64,000 nt of DNA, taken from positions 4,898,001-4,962,000 of the forward strand of contig NZ_JAPEMM010000001.1 in the NCBI RefSeq assembly GCF_026342735.1, read 5' to 3'. Origin of the DNA: Streptomyces sp. NBC_00193 (GTDB taxonomy: Bacteria > Actinomycetota > Actinomycetes > Streptomycetales > Streptomycetaceae). Below the pieces are notes generated by a model. That model was not told where the DNA came from, ran no database searches, and was given only the letters and a program-made list of their open reading frames with translations. Position numbers and translations under genes: made by a program. Below are positions 55,238 to 63,984 of this stretch, piece after piece (the stretch's first letter is position 1; every line of letters starts with the position of its first letter).

Positions 55238-55257
55238 CGGCTCCGCGCAGCGGTCCG

Positions 55258-56313
55258 TTACTTGGCCGCGGCCTTCTTGGCCGGCTTCGCCGGAGCGGGC
55301 TTCGCCGGAGCATCCGGCGCGGCCGGGGCCGCCTTGGCCGGGGCTTCCGCCTTCGCGGGGGCCGGCTTCGGCGACGCCGGTTCGGACGTCGGGGCCAGGC
55401 GGGCCACGCCGAACTTCAGCGAGGCCTCGTAGGTGTTGTCCGGGTCCAGGCGGCGGAGTTCCTCCGCCAGCAGCTCGGCCGTGTCGCGGCGCTTCAGGGC
55501 CACCGCACGGTCGGGCTGCCCCGGCATGCACAGCGTGGCCAGTGCCCCGTCCGCCCGGTCCAGGACGATCTCGCCGTCCTTGGTCTCCAGACGCACCGCG
55601 GTGAGCCCGGGGCCCGCCGAGGAGGTGCGCTTGACGGGGACCTGGAGCCGGTCCGCGAGCCACATCGCCAGCAGCTCGCAGCTCGGGTTGTCGTCCTCGC
55701 CCTCGACCGTCGCCGAGGACACCGAGTGGACCTGCTGGTCGAGCGCCGCCGCCAGCATGGAGCGCCACGGGGTGATCCGGGTCCAGGACAGGTCCGTGTC
55801 CCCGGGTGCGTACGCCGTCGCCCGGCTGCCGAGCGCCTCGATCGGATCCTCGGCGGAGTACGTGTCCGTGATCCGGCGCTGGCCGAGCGACCCCAGGGGA
55901 TCGCCCGCCAGGTCCTGCGGAGCACCCTCCGGCCACCAGACGACGACGGGCGCGTCCGGGAGGAGGAGCGGGAGAACCACCGACTGGGCGTGGTCGACCA
56001 GTTCGCCGTGCAGGCGCAGGACAACCGTTTCGCCGGTGCCGGAGTCCGTCCCGACGCGGACTTCCGCGTCGAGACGGGCGTCGCGGCGGCTGCGCGGCGA
56101 GCGGCTGACCCGCTTGATGACGACGACGATCCGCGAAGGGTGTTCGCGGGACGCGTCGTTCGCCGACTTGAGCGCGTCGTACGCGTTCTCCTCGTCGGTC
56201 ACGATCACCAGCGTGAGCACCATCCCGATGGCAGGCGTGCCGATGTCCCGGCGCGCCTGCACCAACGAGGCGTTGATCTTGCTGGAGTTGGTCTCCGTGA
56301 GATCGATCTTCAT
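55258..56313 (-). CDS. opcA: Glucose-6-phosphate dehydrogenase assembly protein
   Basis: A 351-residue OpcA. The protein is needed for full G6PDH activity in cyanobacteria and actinobacteria, and in the latter responds to redox. Family text includes MKIDLTETNSSKINASLVQA, GMVLTLVIVTDEENAYDAL, EHPSRIVVVIKRV, VVLPLLLPDAPVVVWWPEGAP and SSAGPGLTAVRLETKDGEIVLDR. The last 45 residues are a Pro/Ala/Lys tail resembling the one on UvrA. The start overlaps the zwf stop by 4 nt, so the two partners are made in a coupled way. Confidence 0.96.
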   Translation of the reverse strand: MKIDLTETNSSKINASLVQARRDIGTPAIGMVLTLVIVTDEENAYDALKSANDASREHPSRIVVVIKRVSRSPRSRRDARLDAEVRVGTDSGTGETVVLRLHGELVDHAQSVVLPLLLPDAPVVVWWPEGAPQDLAGDPLGSLGQRRITDTYSAEDPIEALGSRATAYAPGDTDLSWTRITPWRSMLAAALDQQVHSVSSATVEGEDDNPSCELLAMWLADRLQVPVKRTSSAGPGLTAVRLETKDGEIVLDRADGALATLCMPGQPDRAVALKRRDTAELLAEELRRLDPDNTYEASLKFGVARLAPTSEPASPKPAPAKAEAPAKAAPAAPDAPAKPAPAKPAKKAAAK

Positions 56314-57839
56314 GGCCGGCGCCAGCTCCGTCCGTCTCGTGCGAGCATCTCGTCCGCCTCGACCGGCCCCCAGGTGCCCGACGGGTACTGCGCGGGCTTG
56401 CCGTGCGTGTCCCAGTACCGCTCGATCGGGTCGAGGATGTTCCAGGACAGCTCGACCTCCTGGTGGCGCGGGAACAGGTTCGCGTCACCCAGCAGCACGT
56501 CGAGGATCAGCCGCTCGTAGGCCTCGGGGCTCGACTCCGTGAAGGACTCGCCGTAGGCGAAGTCCATCGTCACGTCCCGGACCTCCATGGAGGTGCCCGG
56601 AACCTTGGAACCGAAGCGCACCGTGACGCCCTCGTCCGGCTGGACCCGGATGACCAGGGCGTTCTGCCCCAGCTCCTCGGTCGCGCCCGACTCGAACGGA
56701 AGGTACGGGGCCCGCTTGAAGACGACCGCGATCTCGGTCACCCGGCGGCCCAGGCGCTTGCCCGTCCGCAGGTAGAACGGGACGCCCGCCCAGCGGCGGT
56801 TGTTGATCTCCAGGCGGATGGCCGCGTAGGTGTCGGTCTTCGACTTGGGGTCGATGCCGTCCTCTTCGAGGTACCCGACGACCTTCTCGCCGCCCTGCCA
56901 CGCCGCCGAGTACTGGCCGCGCACGGTGTGCTTGCCCAGGTCCTCGGGAAGCTCCACGGCGGTCAGCACCTTGAGCTTCTCGGCCACCAGCGCCTTGGGG
57001 TGGAAGGAGCCGGGCTCCTCCATCGCCGTGAGCGCCAGGAGCTGGAGCAGGTGGTTCTGGATGACGTCGCGGGCCGCGCCGATGCCGTCGTAGTAGCCGG
57101 CCCGGCCGCCGATACCGATGTCCTCGGCCATGGTGATCTGCACGTGGTCCACGTACGACCGGTTCCAGATCGGCTCGAACATCGTGTTGGCGAAGCGGAG
57201 CGCCAGGATGTTCTGGACGGTCTCCTTGCCCAGGTAGTGGTCGATCCGGAAGACCTCGTTGGGCGGGAAGACGTCGTGCACGAGCTGGTTGAGCTCCTGT
57301 GCACTGGTCAGGTCGTGCCCGAACGGCTTCTCGATGACCGCGCGCCGCCAGGAGCCCTCCTTCTGGTCCGCCAGCCCGTGCTTCTTGAGCTGGGCGACGA
57401 CCTTGGGGAAGAACTTCGGCGGGACGGACAGGTAGAAGGCGAAGTTGCCGCCGGTGCCCTGCGCCTTGTCCAGCTCCTCGATCGTCGACTTCAGCGTCTC
57501 GAACGCCTGGTCGTCGTCGAAGTCGCCCTGGACGAAGCGGCAGCCCTGCACCAGCTGCTGCCAGACCTCTTCGCGGAAGGGCGTGCGGGCGTGCTGCTTG
57601 ACCGCGTCGTGAACCTCCTGCGCGAAGTCCTCGTCCTGCCACTCACGTCGGGCGAAGCCGATCAGGGAGAAGCCCGGCGGGAGCAGCCCGCGGTTGGCGA
57701 GGTCGTAGACGGCAGGCATCAGCTTCTTGCGCGACAGGTCACCCGTAACGCCGAAAATGACCAGGCCGGACGGCCCCGCGATGCGCGGGAGCCGCCGGTC
57801 CTGTGCGTCACGAAGCGGGTTCGCTCCGTTTACAGACAA
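56310..57839 (-). CDS. zwf: Glucose-6-phosphate dehydrogenase
   Basis: 509 residues. The NADP site is GLVIFGVTGDLSRKKLMPAVYDL and the active-site signature is RIDHYLGKETVQN. KPFGHDLTSAQELNQ and WAGVPFYLRTGKRLGRRVTEI are further G6PDH blocks. It oxidises glucose 6-phosphate to 6-phosphogluconolactone, making NADPH. The start is a rare TTG at 57839, with GGAGG 10 nt upstream overlapping the end of tal, which ends only 5 bp away. It is followed by opcA with a 4-nt overlap. Confidence 0.97.
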   Translation of the reverse strand: MSVNGANPLRDAQDRRLPRIAGPSGLVIFGVTGDLSRKKLMPAVYDLANRGLLPPGFSLIGFARREWQDEDFAQEVHDAVKQHARTPFREEVWQQLVQGCRFVQGDFDDDQAFETLKSTIEELDKAQGTGGNFAFYLSVPPKFFPKVVAQLKKHGLADQKEGSWRRAVIEKPFGHDLTSAQELNQLVHDVFPPNEVFRIDHYLGKETVQNILALRFANTMFEPIWNRSYVDHVQITMAEDIGIGGRAGYYDGIGAARDVIQNHLLQLLALTAMEEPGSFHPKALVAEKLKVLTAVELPEDLGKHTVRGQYSAAWQGGEKVVGYLEEDGIDPKSKTDTYAAIRLEINNRRWAGVPFYLRTGKRLGRRVTEIAVVFKRAPYLPFESGATEELGQNALVIRVQPDEGVTVRFGSKVPGTSMEVRDVTMDFAYGESFTESSPEAYERLILDVLLGDANLFPRHQEVELSWNILDPIERYWDTHGKPAQYPSGTWGPVEADEMLARDGRSWRRP

Positions 57840-57844
57840 AGTGT

Positions 57845-58963
57845 TCAGGCCTCCGTGGGGGCGAGGCGCTCAAGCTCCGCCTCGGTCGACTTCAGCAGGT
57901 CGTTCCAGGACACCGCGAACTTCTCGACGCCCTCTTCTTCGAGCAGCTGCACCACATCGTCGTACGAAATGCCCAGCTTCGCGACCGCGGCGAGCTCGGC
58001 GCGCGACTGCTCGTACGTGCCGGAGATGGTGTCGCCCTCGACCACGCCGTGGTCGGCGGTGGCCTCGAGGGTGCCCTCGGGCATGGTGTTCACGGTGCCG
58101 GGGGCGACCAGGTCCACCACGTACAGGGTGTCCTTGTACGCCGGGTCCTTGACGCCGGTCGAGGCCCAGAGCGGACGCTGCTTGTTGGCGTGCGCCTTGT
58201 CCAGGGCGGCCCAGCGCTCGGTGGAGAAGACCTCTTCGTAGGCCTCGTAGGCCAGACGGGCGTTCGCGAGCGCCGCCTTGCCCTTGAGGGCCTTGGCCTC
58301 GTCGGTGCCGACGGCGTCCAGGCGCTTGTCGATCTCGGAGTCCACGCGGGACACGAAGAAGGAGGCGACCGAGTGGATCTTGGAGAGGTCCAGGCCCGCG
58401 GCCTTCGCCTTCTCCAGGCCCGCCAGGTACGCGTCCATGACCTCGCGGTAGCGCTCCAGCGAGAAGATCAGCGTGACGTTGACGCTGATGCCCTTGCCGA
58501 TGACCTCGGTGATCGCCGGCAGGCCGGCCTTGGTCGCCGGGATCTTGATGAGCGTGTTCGGACGGTCCACCAGCCACGCGAGCTGCTTGGCCTCGGCGAT
58601 GGTCGCCGGGGTGTTGTGGGCCAGGCGCGGGTCGACCTCGATCGAGACCCGGCCGTCCTGGCCCTCGGTCGCGTCGTAGACCGGGCGCAGGATGTCGGCG
58701 GCGTCACGGACGTCCGCCGTGGTGATCATGCGGATCGCCTCTTCGACGGTGACCTTGCGGGCGGCCAGGTCGGCGAGCTGCTGCCCGTACCCCTCGCCGC
58801 CGCTGATCGCCTTCTGGAAGATCGCCGGGTTGGTGGTGACACCGACCACGTGCTGCTGGTCGATGAGCTCGGCCAGGTTGCCGGACGTGATCCGCTTGCG
58901 GGACAGGTCGTCCAGCCAGATCGCCACGCCCTCGTCGGAAAGGCGCTTCAGTGCGTCTGTCAT
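57845..58963 (-). CDS. tal: Transaldolase
   Basis: A 372-residue TalB-like barrel. N-terminal RLSDEGVAIWLDDLSRKRITSGNLAELI and VVGVTTNPAIFQKAI are family signatures. The Schiff-base lysine is in NTLIKIPATKAGLPAI, and NVTLIFSLERYREVMDAYLAGLE, SVASFFVSRVDSEID complete it. It transfers a dihydroxyacetone unit between sedoheptulose 7-phosphate and glyceraldehyde 3-phosphate. The start follows GGAGATGCAATTCCC. It lies between tkt (35 bp) and zwf (5 bp) in one operon. Confidence 0.97.
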   Translation of the reverse strand: MTDALKRLSDEGVAIWLDDLSRKRITSGNLAELIDQQHVVGVTTNPAIFQKAISGGEGYGQQLADLAARKVTVEEAIRMITTADVRDAADILRPVYDATEGQDGRVSIEVDPRLAHNTPATIAEAKQLAWLVDRPNTLIKIPATKAGLPAITEVIGKGISVNVTLIFSLERYREVMDAYLAGLEKAKAAGLDLSKIHSVASFFVSRVDSEIDKRLDAVGTDEAKALKGKAALANARLAYEAYEEVFSTERWAALDKAHANKQRPLWASTGVKDPAYKDTLYVVDLVAPGTVNTMPEGTLEATADHGVVEGDTISGTYEQSRAELAAVAKLGISYDDVVQLLEEEGVEKFAVSWNDLLKSTEAELERLAPTEA

Positions 58964-58998
58964 GGGAATTGCATCTCCTACTGGTCTGGGGGCGGGAG

Positions 58999-61086
58999 TC
59001 AGCGCGCGACGGCGGCGAGCGACTCGCGTGCGGCGGCGGTCACGGCTTCGGCGGTGAGGCCGAACTCGCGGTACAGGACGGCGCCGTCGGCCGAGGCACC
59101 GAAGTGCTCCAGCGAGACGATCCGGCCCGCGTCGCCGACGTAGCGGTGCCAGGTCAGACCGATGCCGGCCTCGACCGCGACACGCGCCTTGACCGAAGGC
59201 GGCAGGACGCTGTCCTTGTATTCCTGGGACTGCTCCTCGAACCACTCGACGGACGGCATCGAGACGACCCGCGCCGGGACGCCCTCGGCCTGCAGCGCCT
59301 CGCGCGCGGCGACGGCGAGCTGGACCTCGGAGCCGGTGCCGATGAGGACGACCTGGGCGTCGCCGCCCTCCGCCTCGAAGAGCACGTACCCGCCCTTGGC
59401 GGCGTCCTCGTTGCGCTCGTAGGTCGGCACGCCCTGGCGGGTGAGCGCCAGACCGTGCGGGGCGCCCTTGCCGAAGACCTTGGTGTGGCGCTTGAGGATC
59501 TCGCGCCAGGCGACGGCGGTCTCGTTCGCGTCGGCCGGGCGGACCACGTTCAGGCCCGGGATGGCGCGCAGCGAGGCGACGTGCTCGACCGGCTGGTGGG
59601 TCGGGCCGTCCTCGCCGAGGCCGATGGAGTCGTGCGTCCACACGTAGGTGACGGGCACGTGCATCAGCGCGGAGAGGCGCACGGCGTTGCGCATGTAGTC
59701 GGAGAACACCAGGAAGGTGCCGCCGTAGACGCGGGTGTGGCCGTGCAGGGCGATGCCGTTCATGGCCGCGGCCATGGCGTGCTCGCGGATGCCGAAGTGG
59801 ATGGTGCGGCCGTACGGGTCGGCCTCCGGCAGCGGGTTGCCCACCGGCAGGAACGAGGAGTTCTTGTCGATGGTCGTGTTGTTGGAGCCGGCCAGGTCGG
59901 CCGAGCCGCCCCACAGCTCCGGGATGACCGCGCCGAGCGCTTCGAGGACCTTGCCCGAGGCGGCGCGGGTGGCGACGCCCTTGCCGGCCTCGAAGACGGG
60001 GAGCTTGTCCTCCCAGCCCGCGGGCAGCTCGTTGGCGTTGATGCGGTCGAACTCGGCGGCGCGCTCCGGGTTGGCGGTGCGCCAGGCGGAGAACTCCTTC
60101 TCCCACGCGGCGCGGGCCTCGCGGCCGCGGTCGCCGAGGGCGCGGGTGTGCGCGATGACCTCGTCGGAGACCTCGAAGGTCTGCTCCGGGTCGAAGCCGA
60201 GCACGCGCTTGGTGGCGGCGACCTCGTCGTTGCCGAGGGCCGAGCCGTGCGAGGCCTCGGTGCCCTGGGCGTGCGGGGCCGGCCAGGCGATGATCGAGCG
60301 GGCCGCGATGAAGGAGGGGCGCTCCGTCTCGGCCTTGGCGGCCTGCAGGGCGGCGAACAGCGCCTTCGGGTCGAGGTCGCCGTTCTCCTGCTGCGCGACA
60401 CGCTGGACGTGCCAGCCGTACGCCTCGTAGCGCTGGAGGGTGTCCTCGGAGACGGCCGTCTCGGTGTCGCCCTCGATGGAGATGTGGTTGTCGTCCCACA
60501 GCAGCACCAGGTTGCCGAGCTTCTGGTGGCCTGCCAGCGCGGACGCCTCGTGGGAGATGCCCTCCTGGAGGCAGCCGTCGCCCGCGATCGCGTAGACCAT
60601 GTGGTCGAAGGGGGAGGCGCCCGTGGGGGCCTCGGGGTCGAACAGGCCGCGCTCGTAGCGGGCGGCCATGGCCATGCCCACCGCGTTGGCGATGCCCTGG
60701 CCCAGCGGGCCGGTGGTGGTCTCGACGCCCGCGGTGTGGCCGTACTCCGGGTGGCCCGGGGTCTTCGAACCCCAGGTGCGGAAGGCCTTCAGGTCGTCCA
60801 GCTCGAGCCCGAACCCGCCGAGGTACAGCTGGGTGTAGAGGGTCAGCGAGGAGTGACCCGCGGAGAGCACGAAACGGTCGCGGCCGACCCACTCCGGGTC
60901 CGCCGGGTCGTGCCGCATCACCTTCTGGAAGAGGGTGTACGCGGCGGGGGCCAGGCTCATCGCCGTACCGGGGTGGCCGTTACCGACCTTCTGTACCGCG
61001 TCGGCGGCCAGGATCCGGGCGGTGTCGACAGCACGCTGGTCCAGTTCGGTCCAGTCGAGCTCTGTGGTCGTCGGCTTGGTGCTCAC
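58999..61086 (-). CDS. tkt: Transketolase
   Basis: A 695-residue thiamine diphosphate enzyme. ThDP and substrate motifs are VGNGHPGTAMSLAPAAYTLF, GPLGQGIANAVGMAMA, IAGDGCLQEGISHEASALAGH, LVLLWDDNHISIEGDTETAV and the pyrimidine-binding half FGIREHAMAAAMNGIALHG. It moves two-carbon units between pentose, triose and heptose phosphates. GTG start at 61086. It heads the tkt-tal-zwf-opcA-pgl operon and is divergent from ctaB across 274 bp, so the main promoter for the pentose phosphate operon should be there. Confidence 0.98.
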   Translation of the reverse strand: MSTKPTTTELDWTELDQRAVDTARILAADAVQKVGNGHPGTAMSLAPAAYTLFQKVMRHDPADPEWVGRDRFVLSAGHSSLTLYTQLYLGGFGLELDDLKAFRTWGSKTPGHPEYGHTAGVETTTGPLGQGIANAVGMAMAARYERGLFDPEAPTGASPFDHMVYAIAGDGCLQEGISHEASALAGHQKLGNLVLLWDDNHISIEGDTETAVSEDTLQRYEAYGWHVQRVAQQENGDLDPKALFAALQAAKAETERPSFIAARSIIAWPAPHAQGTEASHGSALGNDEVAATKRVLGFDPEQTFEVSDEVIAHTRALGDRGREARAAWEKEFSAWRTANPERAAEFDRINANELPAGWEDKLPVFEAGKGVATRAASGKVLEALGAVIPELWGGSADLAGSNNTTIDKNSSFLPVGNPLPEADPYGRTIHFGIREHAMAAAMNGIALHGHTRVYGGTFLVFSDYMRNAVRLSALMHVPVTYVWTHDSIGLGEDGPTHQPVEHVASLRAIPGLNVVRPADANETAVAWREILKRHTKVFGKGAPHGLALTRQGVPTYERNEDAAKGGYVLFEAEGGDAQVVLIGTGSEVQLAVAAREALQAEGVPARVVSMPSVEWFEEQSQEYKDSVLPPSVKARVAVEAGIGLTWHRYVGDAGRIVSLEHFGASADGAVLYREFGLTAEAVTAAARESLAAVAR

Positions 61087-61360
61087 CGTGGGTCAGGGCT
61101 CCTCTCCACATGTCTAGTCCCGGTGACGAACGGTGCACCGGCGCGATTCCGAGCCTACCCCCGCCACAGCGTGCAGCTATTCGAGTACCCGCGGTCCACG
61201 CGTGACGTCTCAGCGCCGATCGGACCAACACGGGGCGACCCCCGCGCGGGACGAGCCAATGGCTACGTCTAGAGTGGCGTGGTACGCGCAAGCCTTTACG
61301 CGACCTTCATGTTTAAAAGGTTCACGTCGGAGCTTGCTGGATTCTCTGTCAGGGGTGTGC

Positions 61361-62302
61361 GTGACGGCCGTCGAATCCCGTCCAGCGGGGGTGCTCGGGA
61401 CGAGCCCCAACCACCGGCCGTTCGGGGCCCGGGCCATGGCTTTCGTGGCACTGACCAAGCCGCGGATCATCGAGCTTCTGCTCATCACGACCGTGCCGGT
61501 GATGTTCCTCGCCGAGCAGGGCGTGCCTTCGCTGTGGCTGGTCCTCGCCACCTGCTTCGGCGGTTATCTGTCCGCGGGCGGCGCCAACGCGCTGAACATG
61601 TACATCGACCGCGACATCGACGCGCTGATGGACCGGACCTCGGGACGCCCGCTGGTGACCGGCATGGTCAGCCCGCGGGAGTGCCTGGTCTTCGGCATCA
61701 CGCTGGGGATCGCGTCCACCCTGTTCTTCGGGCTGCTGATCAACTGGCTGTCGGCCGCGCTCGCGCTCGGCGCGCTCCTCTTCTATGTCGTCGTCTACAC
61801 GATGCTGTTGAAGCGGCGCACCTCCCAGAACATCGTCTGGGGCGGCATCGCGGGCTGCATGCCGGTGCTCATCGGCTGGTCGGCCGTGAAGAACGAGGTC
61901 TCCTGGGCCGCGGTCATCCTCTTCCTCGTCATCTTCTTCTGGACGCCGCCGCACTACTGGCCGCTGTCGATGAAGGTGAAGGACGACTACGCGCGGGTCG
62001 GCGTGCCGATGCTGCCGGTCGTCGCGGGCAACAAGGCCGTGGCCAAGCAGATCGTCCTCTACAGCTGGGTGATGGTGGCGGTCTCGCTGCTGCTGACCCC
62101 GCTGGGGTACACCGGCTGGTTCTACACCTCGGTCGCCCTGGTGGCCGGCGGCTGGTGGCTGTGGGAGGCGCACGGGCTCAACGCGCGCGCCAAGTCGGGC
62201 GTGACGGGCGCGAAGCTCAAGGAGATGCGGCTGTTCCACTGGTCGATCACCTACGTGTCGCTGCTGTTCGTGGCCGTCGCGGTGGATCCCTTCCTCCGTT
62301 GA
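61361..62302 (+). CDS. ctaB: Protoheme IX farnesyltransferase (heme O synthase)
   Basis: A 313-residue UbiA-family membrane enzyme with about nine helices. It adds farnesyl to heme B to make heme O for aa3-type cytochrome oxidase. The prenyl-diphosphate motif is NALNMYIDRDIDALMDRTSGRPL and the second acidic loop is FWTPPHYWPLSMKVKDDYARVGVPMLP. GTG at 61361 has AGGGG at 5 nt; GTG at 61355 is a two-codon-longer alternative. Longer upstream frame lacks homology. Divergent ctaB/tkt is a known Streptomyces arrangement. Confidence 0.95.
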   Translation: MTAVESRPAGVLGTSPNHRPFGARAMAFVALTKPRIIELLLITTVPVMFLAEQGVPSLWLVLATCFGGYLSAGGANALNMYIDRDIDALMDRTSGRPLVTGMVSPRECLVFGITLGIASTLFFGLLINWLSAALALGALLFYVVVYTMLLKRRTSQNIVWGGIAGCMPVLIGWSAVKNEVSWAAVILFLVIFFWTPPHYWPLSMKVKDDYARVGVPMLPVVAGNKAVAKQIVLYSWVMVAVSLLLTPLGYTGWFYTSVALVAGGWWLWEAHGLNARAKSGVTGAKLKEMRLFHWSITYVSLLFVAVAVDPFLR

Positions 62303-62343
62303 TCCTTCAGCGGTGATCCGCGCCGGTGATCCTTCAGCGGTGA
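62300..62343. repeat. 17-bp direct repeat at the ctaB stop
   Basis: TGATCCTTCAGCGGTGA occurs at 62300-62316, including the ctaB stop codon, and again at 62327-62343. The period is 27 bp. The second copy lies just ahead of the promoter region of the next gene. Confidence 0.8.
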
Positions 62344-62369
62344 ACCTTCCTCCGCTCGTTACCGGCCGG

Positions 62370-62375
62370 TAGCAT
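62370..62375 (+). promoter_or_regulatory. Candidate -10 box for a leaderless mRNA
   Basis: TAGCAT ends 7 nt before the ATG at 62383, with no Shine-Dalgarno. This supports 62383 over the in-frame ATG at 62374, which lies inside the box. Confidence 0.4.
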
Positions 62376-62382
62376 GCCCTTC

Positions 62383-62733
62383 ATGGCAGACACCGAGGAG
62401 ACCGCCGCCACGGCGGACAAGAAGCAGGACCGTACGGCCGCGAAGCTGGCCAAGCAGATCGGCGCGTTCGCCAAGCAGCACGGCGGCGCCGAGGGCCACC
62501 TCGCGCACATCGGCCAGGCGGGCACCCGGATCGTCCTCGTCGGCACCGACGGCGAGTGGGGCGACCTGGTGGCCCCTGCGTACGACACCGCGCGGCTCGC
62601 GGCGGAGAAGGCCGGGCTGACCCTCCACGAGGAGTTCGACGGCGAGTTCGCCGCGCGGGTGCGGACGGGGCCGTACGAGTGGTCCCGGATGGCCGGCATG
62701 CAGCTCGGCGGAACCGCGAATCCCGCGGCCTGA
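62383..62733 (+). CDS. Conserved protein of unknown function
   Basis: A 116-residue acidic soluble protein. A Lys-rich helical lead (ADTEETAATADKKQDRTAAKLAKQIGAFAKQHGG) is followed by GHLAHIGQAGTRIVLVGTDGEWGDLVAPAYDTARLAAEKAGLTL, then EFDGEFAARVRTGPYEWSRMAGMQLGG. It resembles a conserved actinobacterial family found beside ctaB, with no known role. It is preceded by a TAGCAT box and follows ctaB by 80 bp. Confidence 0.78.
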   Translation: MADTEETAATADKKQDRTAAKLAKQIGAFAKQHGGAEGHLAHIGQAGTRIVLVGTDGEWGDLVAPAYDTARLAAEKAGLTLHEEFDGEFAARVRTGPYEWSRMAGMQLGGTANPAA

Positions 62734-62835
62734 CCCGGTCGATCTTGGCTTGATCATTGGCTTGATCGTTTCCGCGTCACCCGCTCGGTCAACAGCGCGA
62801 GCAACACCTCACACCCCGCTCACCCGTTAGGACGT

Positions 62836-63984
62836 GTGGAAGCCCCTTCCTCACGTCCGCAACGGGATGCCCGGATGATCGAAACGCCGCCCCTGGTGGA
62901 CCAGTACTGCCAGGGAGTGCTCCGCACGGAGCTGGGCCTCGCCACCTTCGAGGCCCAGCTGATCCCCTCGGCCGGCCCGCCCGCCGCCGGCACCACCTTC
63001 TTCGACACCCAGACCGGCTTCGCCGTGCGCCGCTGGTGCCCGCCGCTGCTCGGGCTCGAACCGCACTGCGCCCCCGTCCGCTACCTCGCCCGGCGGCGCG
63101 AGCTCGGCGCCGCCGAGTCGGCCCGCCGACTGCTGCGCGGCTGCGGGGTCGGCGCCCGGCTCGTCGACACCGGGCTGCCCGGGGACCTCACCGGGCCCAA
63201 GGAACTGGCCCTGGCGGGCGGTGCGGAGGCCTTCGAGCTGGTGCGGCCGGAGCTGCTGGCCGAGCAGGCGGCGGACACCTCGGGGACCGTGGCCGCCTTC
63301 CTGGCCAACCTCGCGGGGGCGGTCCATCACGCCGCCGCCGGGGCCGTGGCCTTCACCTGCGGTGCCGGGGAGGCGGGTCGCGCCTGGACGGCGGCGCTCG
63401 AAGCCGCGCCCGAGCCGCCCGGTCCGGGCGAAGTGCGGGGTGCGGCCGGGCGCTGGCTGGCCGCGCGCGCCAAGGGCGGGGCCGTACGGGATCCCGTACT
63501 CCTGCGGCACCTGGCGTGGAGCGCGGTGTCCTCGGGGCTGCCGCTCCAGCTGCACACGGGCGCGGAGTCGGGGGCGCCGGAGCGGCTGACCGGGTTCGTA
63601 CGGGCGACCGAGGGCCTGGGTGCGCGGCTGGTCCTGATCGGCGGGTACCCCCAGCACCGGCAGGCCGCACGGCTGGCCGCGGCCTTCCCGCACGTCCACG
63701 CCGACCTCGGCGCGGCGCTGGGGCCCACGGGGGCGCGGGCGGCCGCCGTGCTGGCGGAATGCCTGGAGACCGCGCCCTTCGGAAAGCTGATGTTCTCCGG
63801 CGGCGGACGGCAACTGCCCGAACTGCACGCCGTGGGCGCGCTGGCCTTCCGGGAGTCGCTCGGCCGGGTGCTCGGCGGCTGGGTCGCCGACGGCTCCTGG
63901 TCCTGGCGGGACGCGGAGCGGGTGGCGGCGATGGTCGCGGCGGGCAACGCCCGCCGCGTCTACCGGCTGGACGAACGGGGCTGA
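62836..63984 (+). CDS. Amidohydrolase-like protein lacking canonical metal ligands
   Basis: 382 residues with the TIM-barrel outline of an amidohydrolase: C-terminal GLPLQLHTGAE, LVLIGGYPQHRQAARLA, FPHVHADLGAALGP, and GKLMFSGGGRQLPELHAVGAL. In active relatives the first strand carries an HxH pair and the last strand an Asp. Here these are VDQYCQG (residues 21-27) and FSGGG. Two zinc-binding histidines and the catalytic Asp are thus absent, so hydrolysis is unlikely by the usual route. The GTG start at 62836 lacks a strong ribosome site. The gene ends 16 bp before the window edge. Confidence 0.82.
   Translation: MEAPSSRPQRDARMIETPPLVDQYCQGVLRTELGLATFEAQLIPSAGPPAAGTTFFDTQTGFAVRRWCPPLLGLEPHCAPVRYLARRRELGAAESARRLLRGCGVGARLVDTGLPGDLTGPKELALAGGAEAFELVRPELLAEQAADTSGTVAAFLANLAGAVHHAAAGAVAFTCGAGEAGRAWTAALEAAPEPPGPGEVRGAAGRWLAARAKGGAVRDPVLLRHLAWSAVSSGLPLQLHTGAESGAPERLTGFVRATEGLGARLVLIGGYPQHRQAARLAAAFPHVHADLGAALGPTGARAAAVLAECLETAPFGKLMFSGGGRQLPELHAVGALAFRESLGRVLGGWVADGSWSWRDAERVAAMVAAGNARRVYRLDERG

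Noticed and set aside
58951..61272. 773-residue plus-strand frame opposite tkt
   Set aside because: It is antisense to transketolase and contains no family motif.
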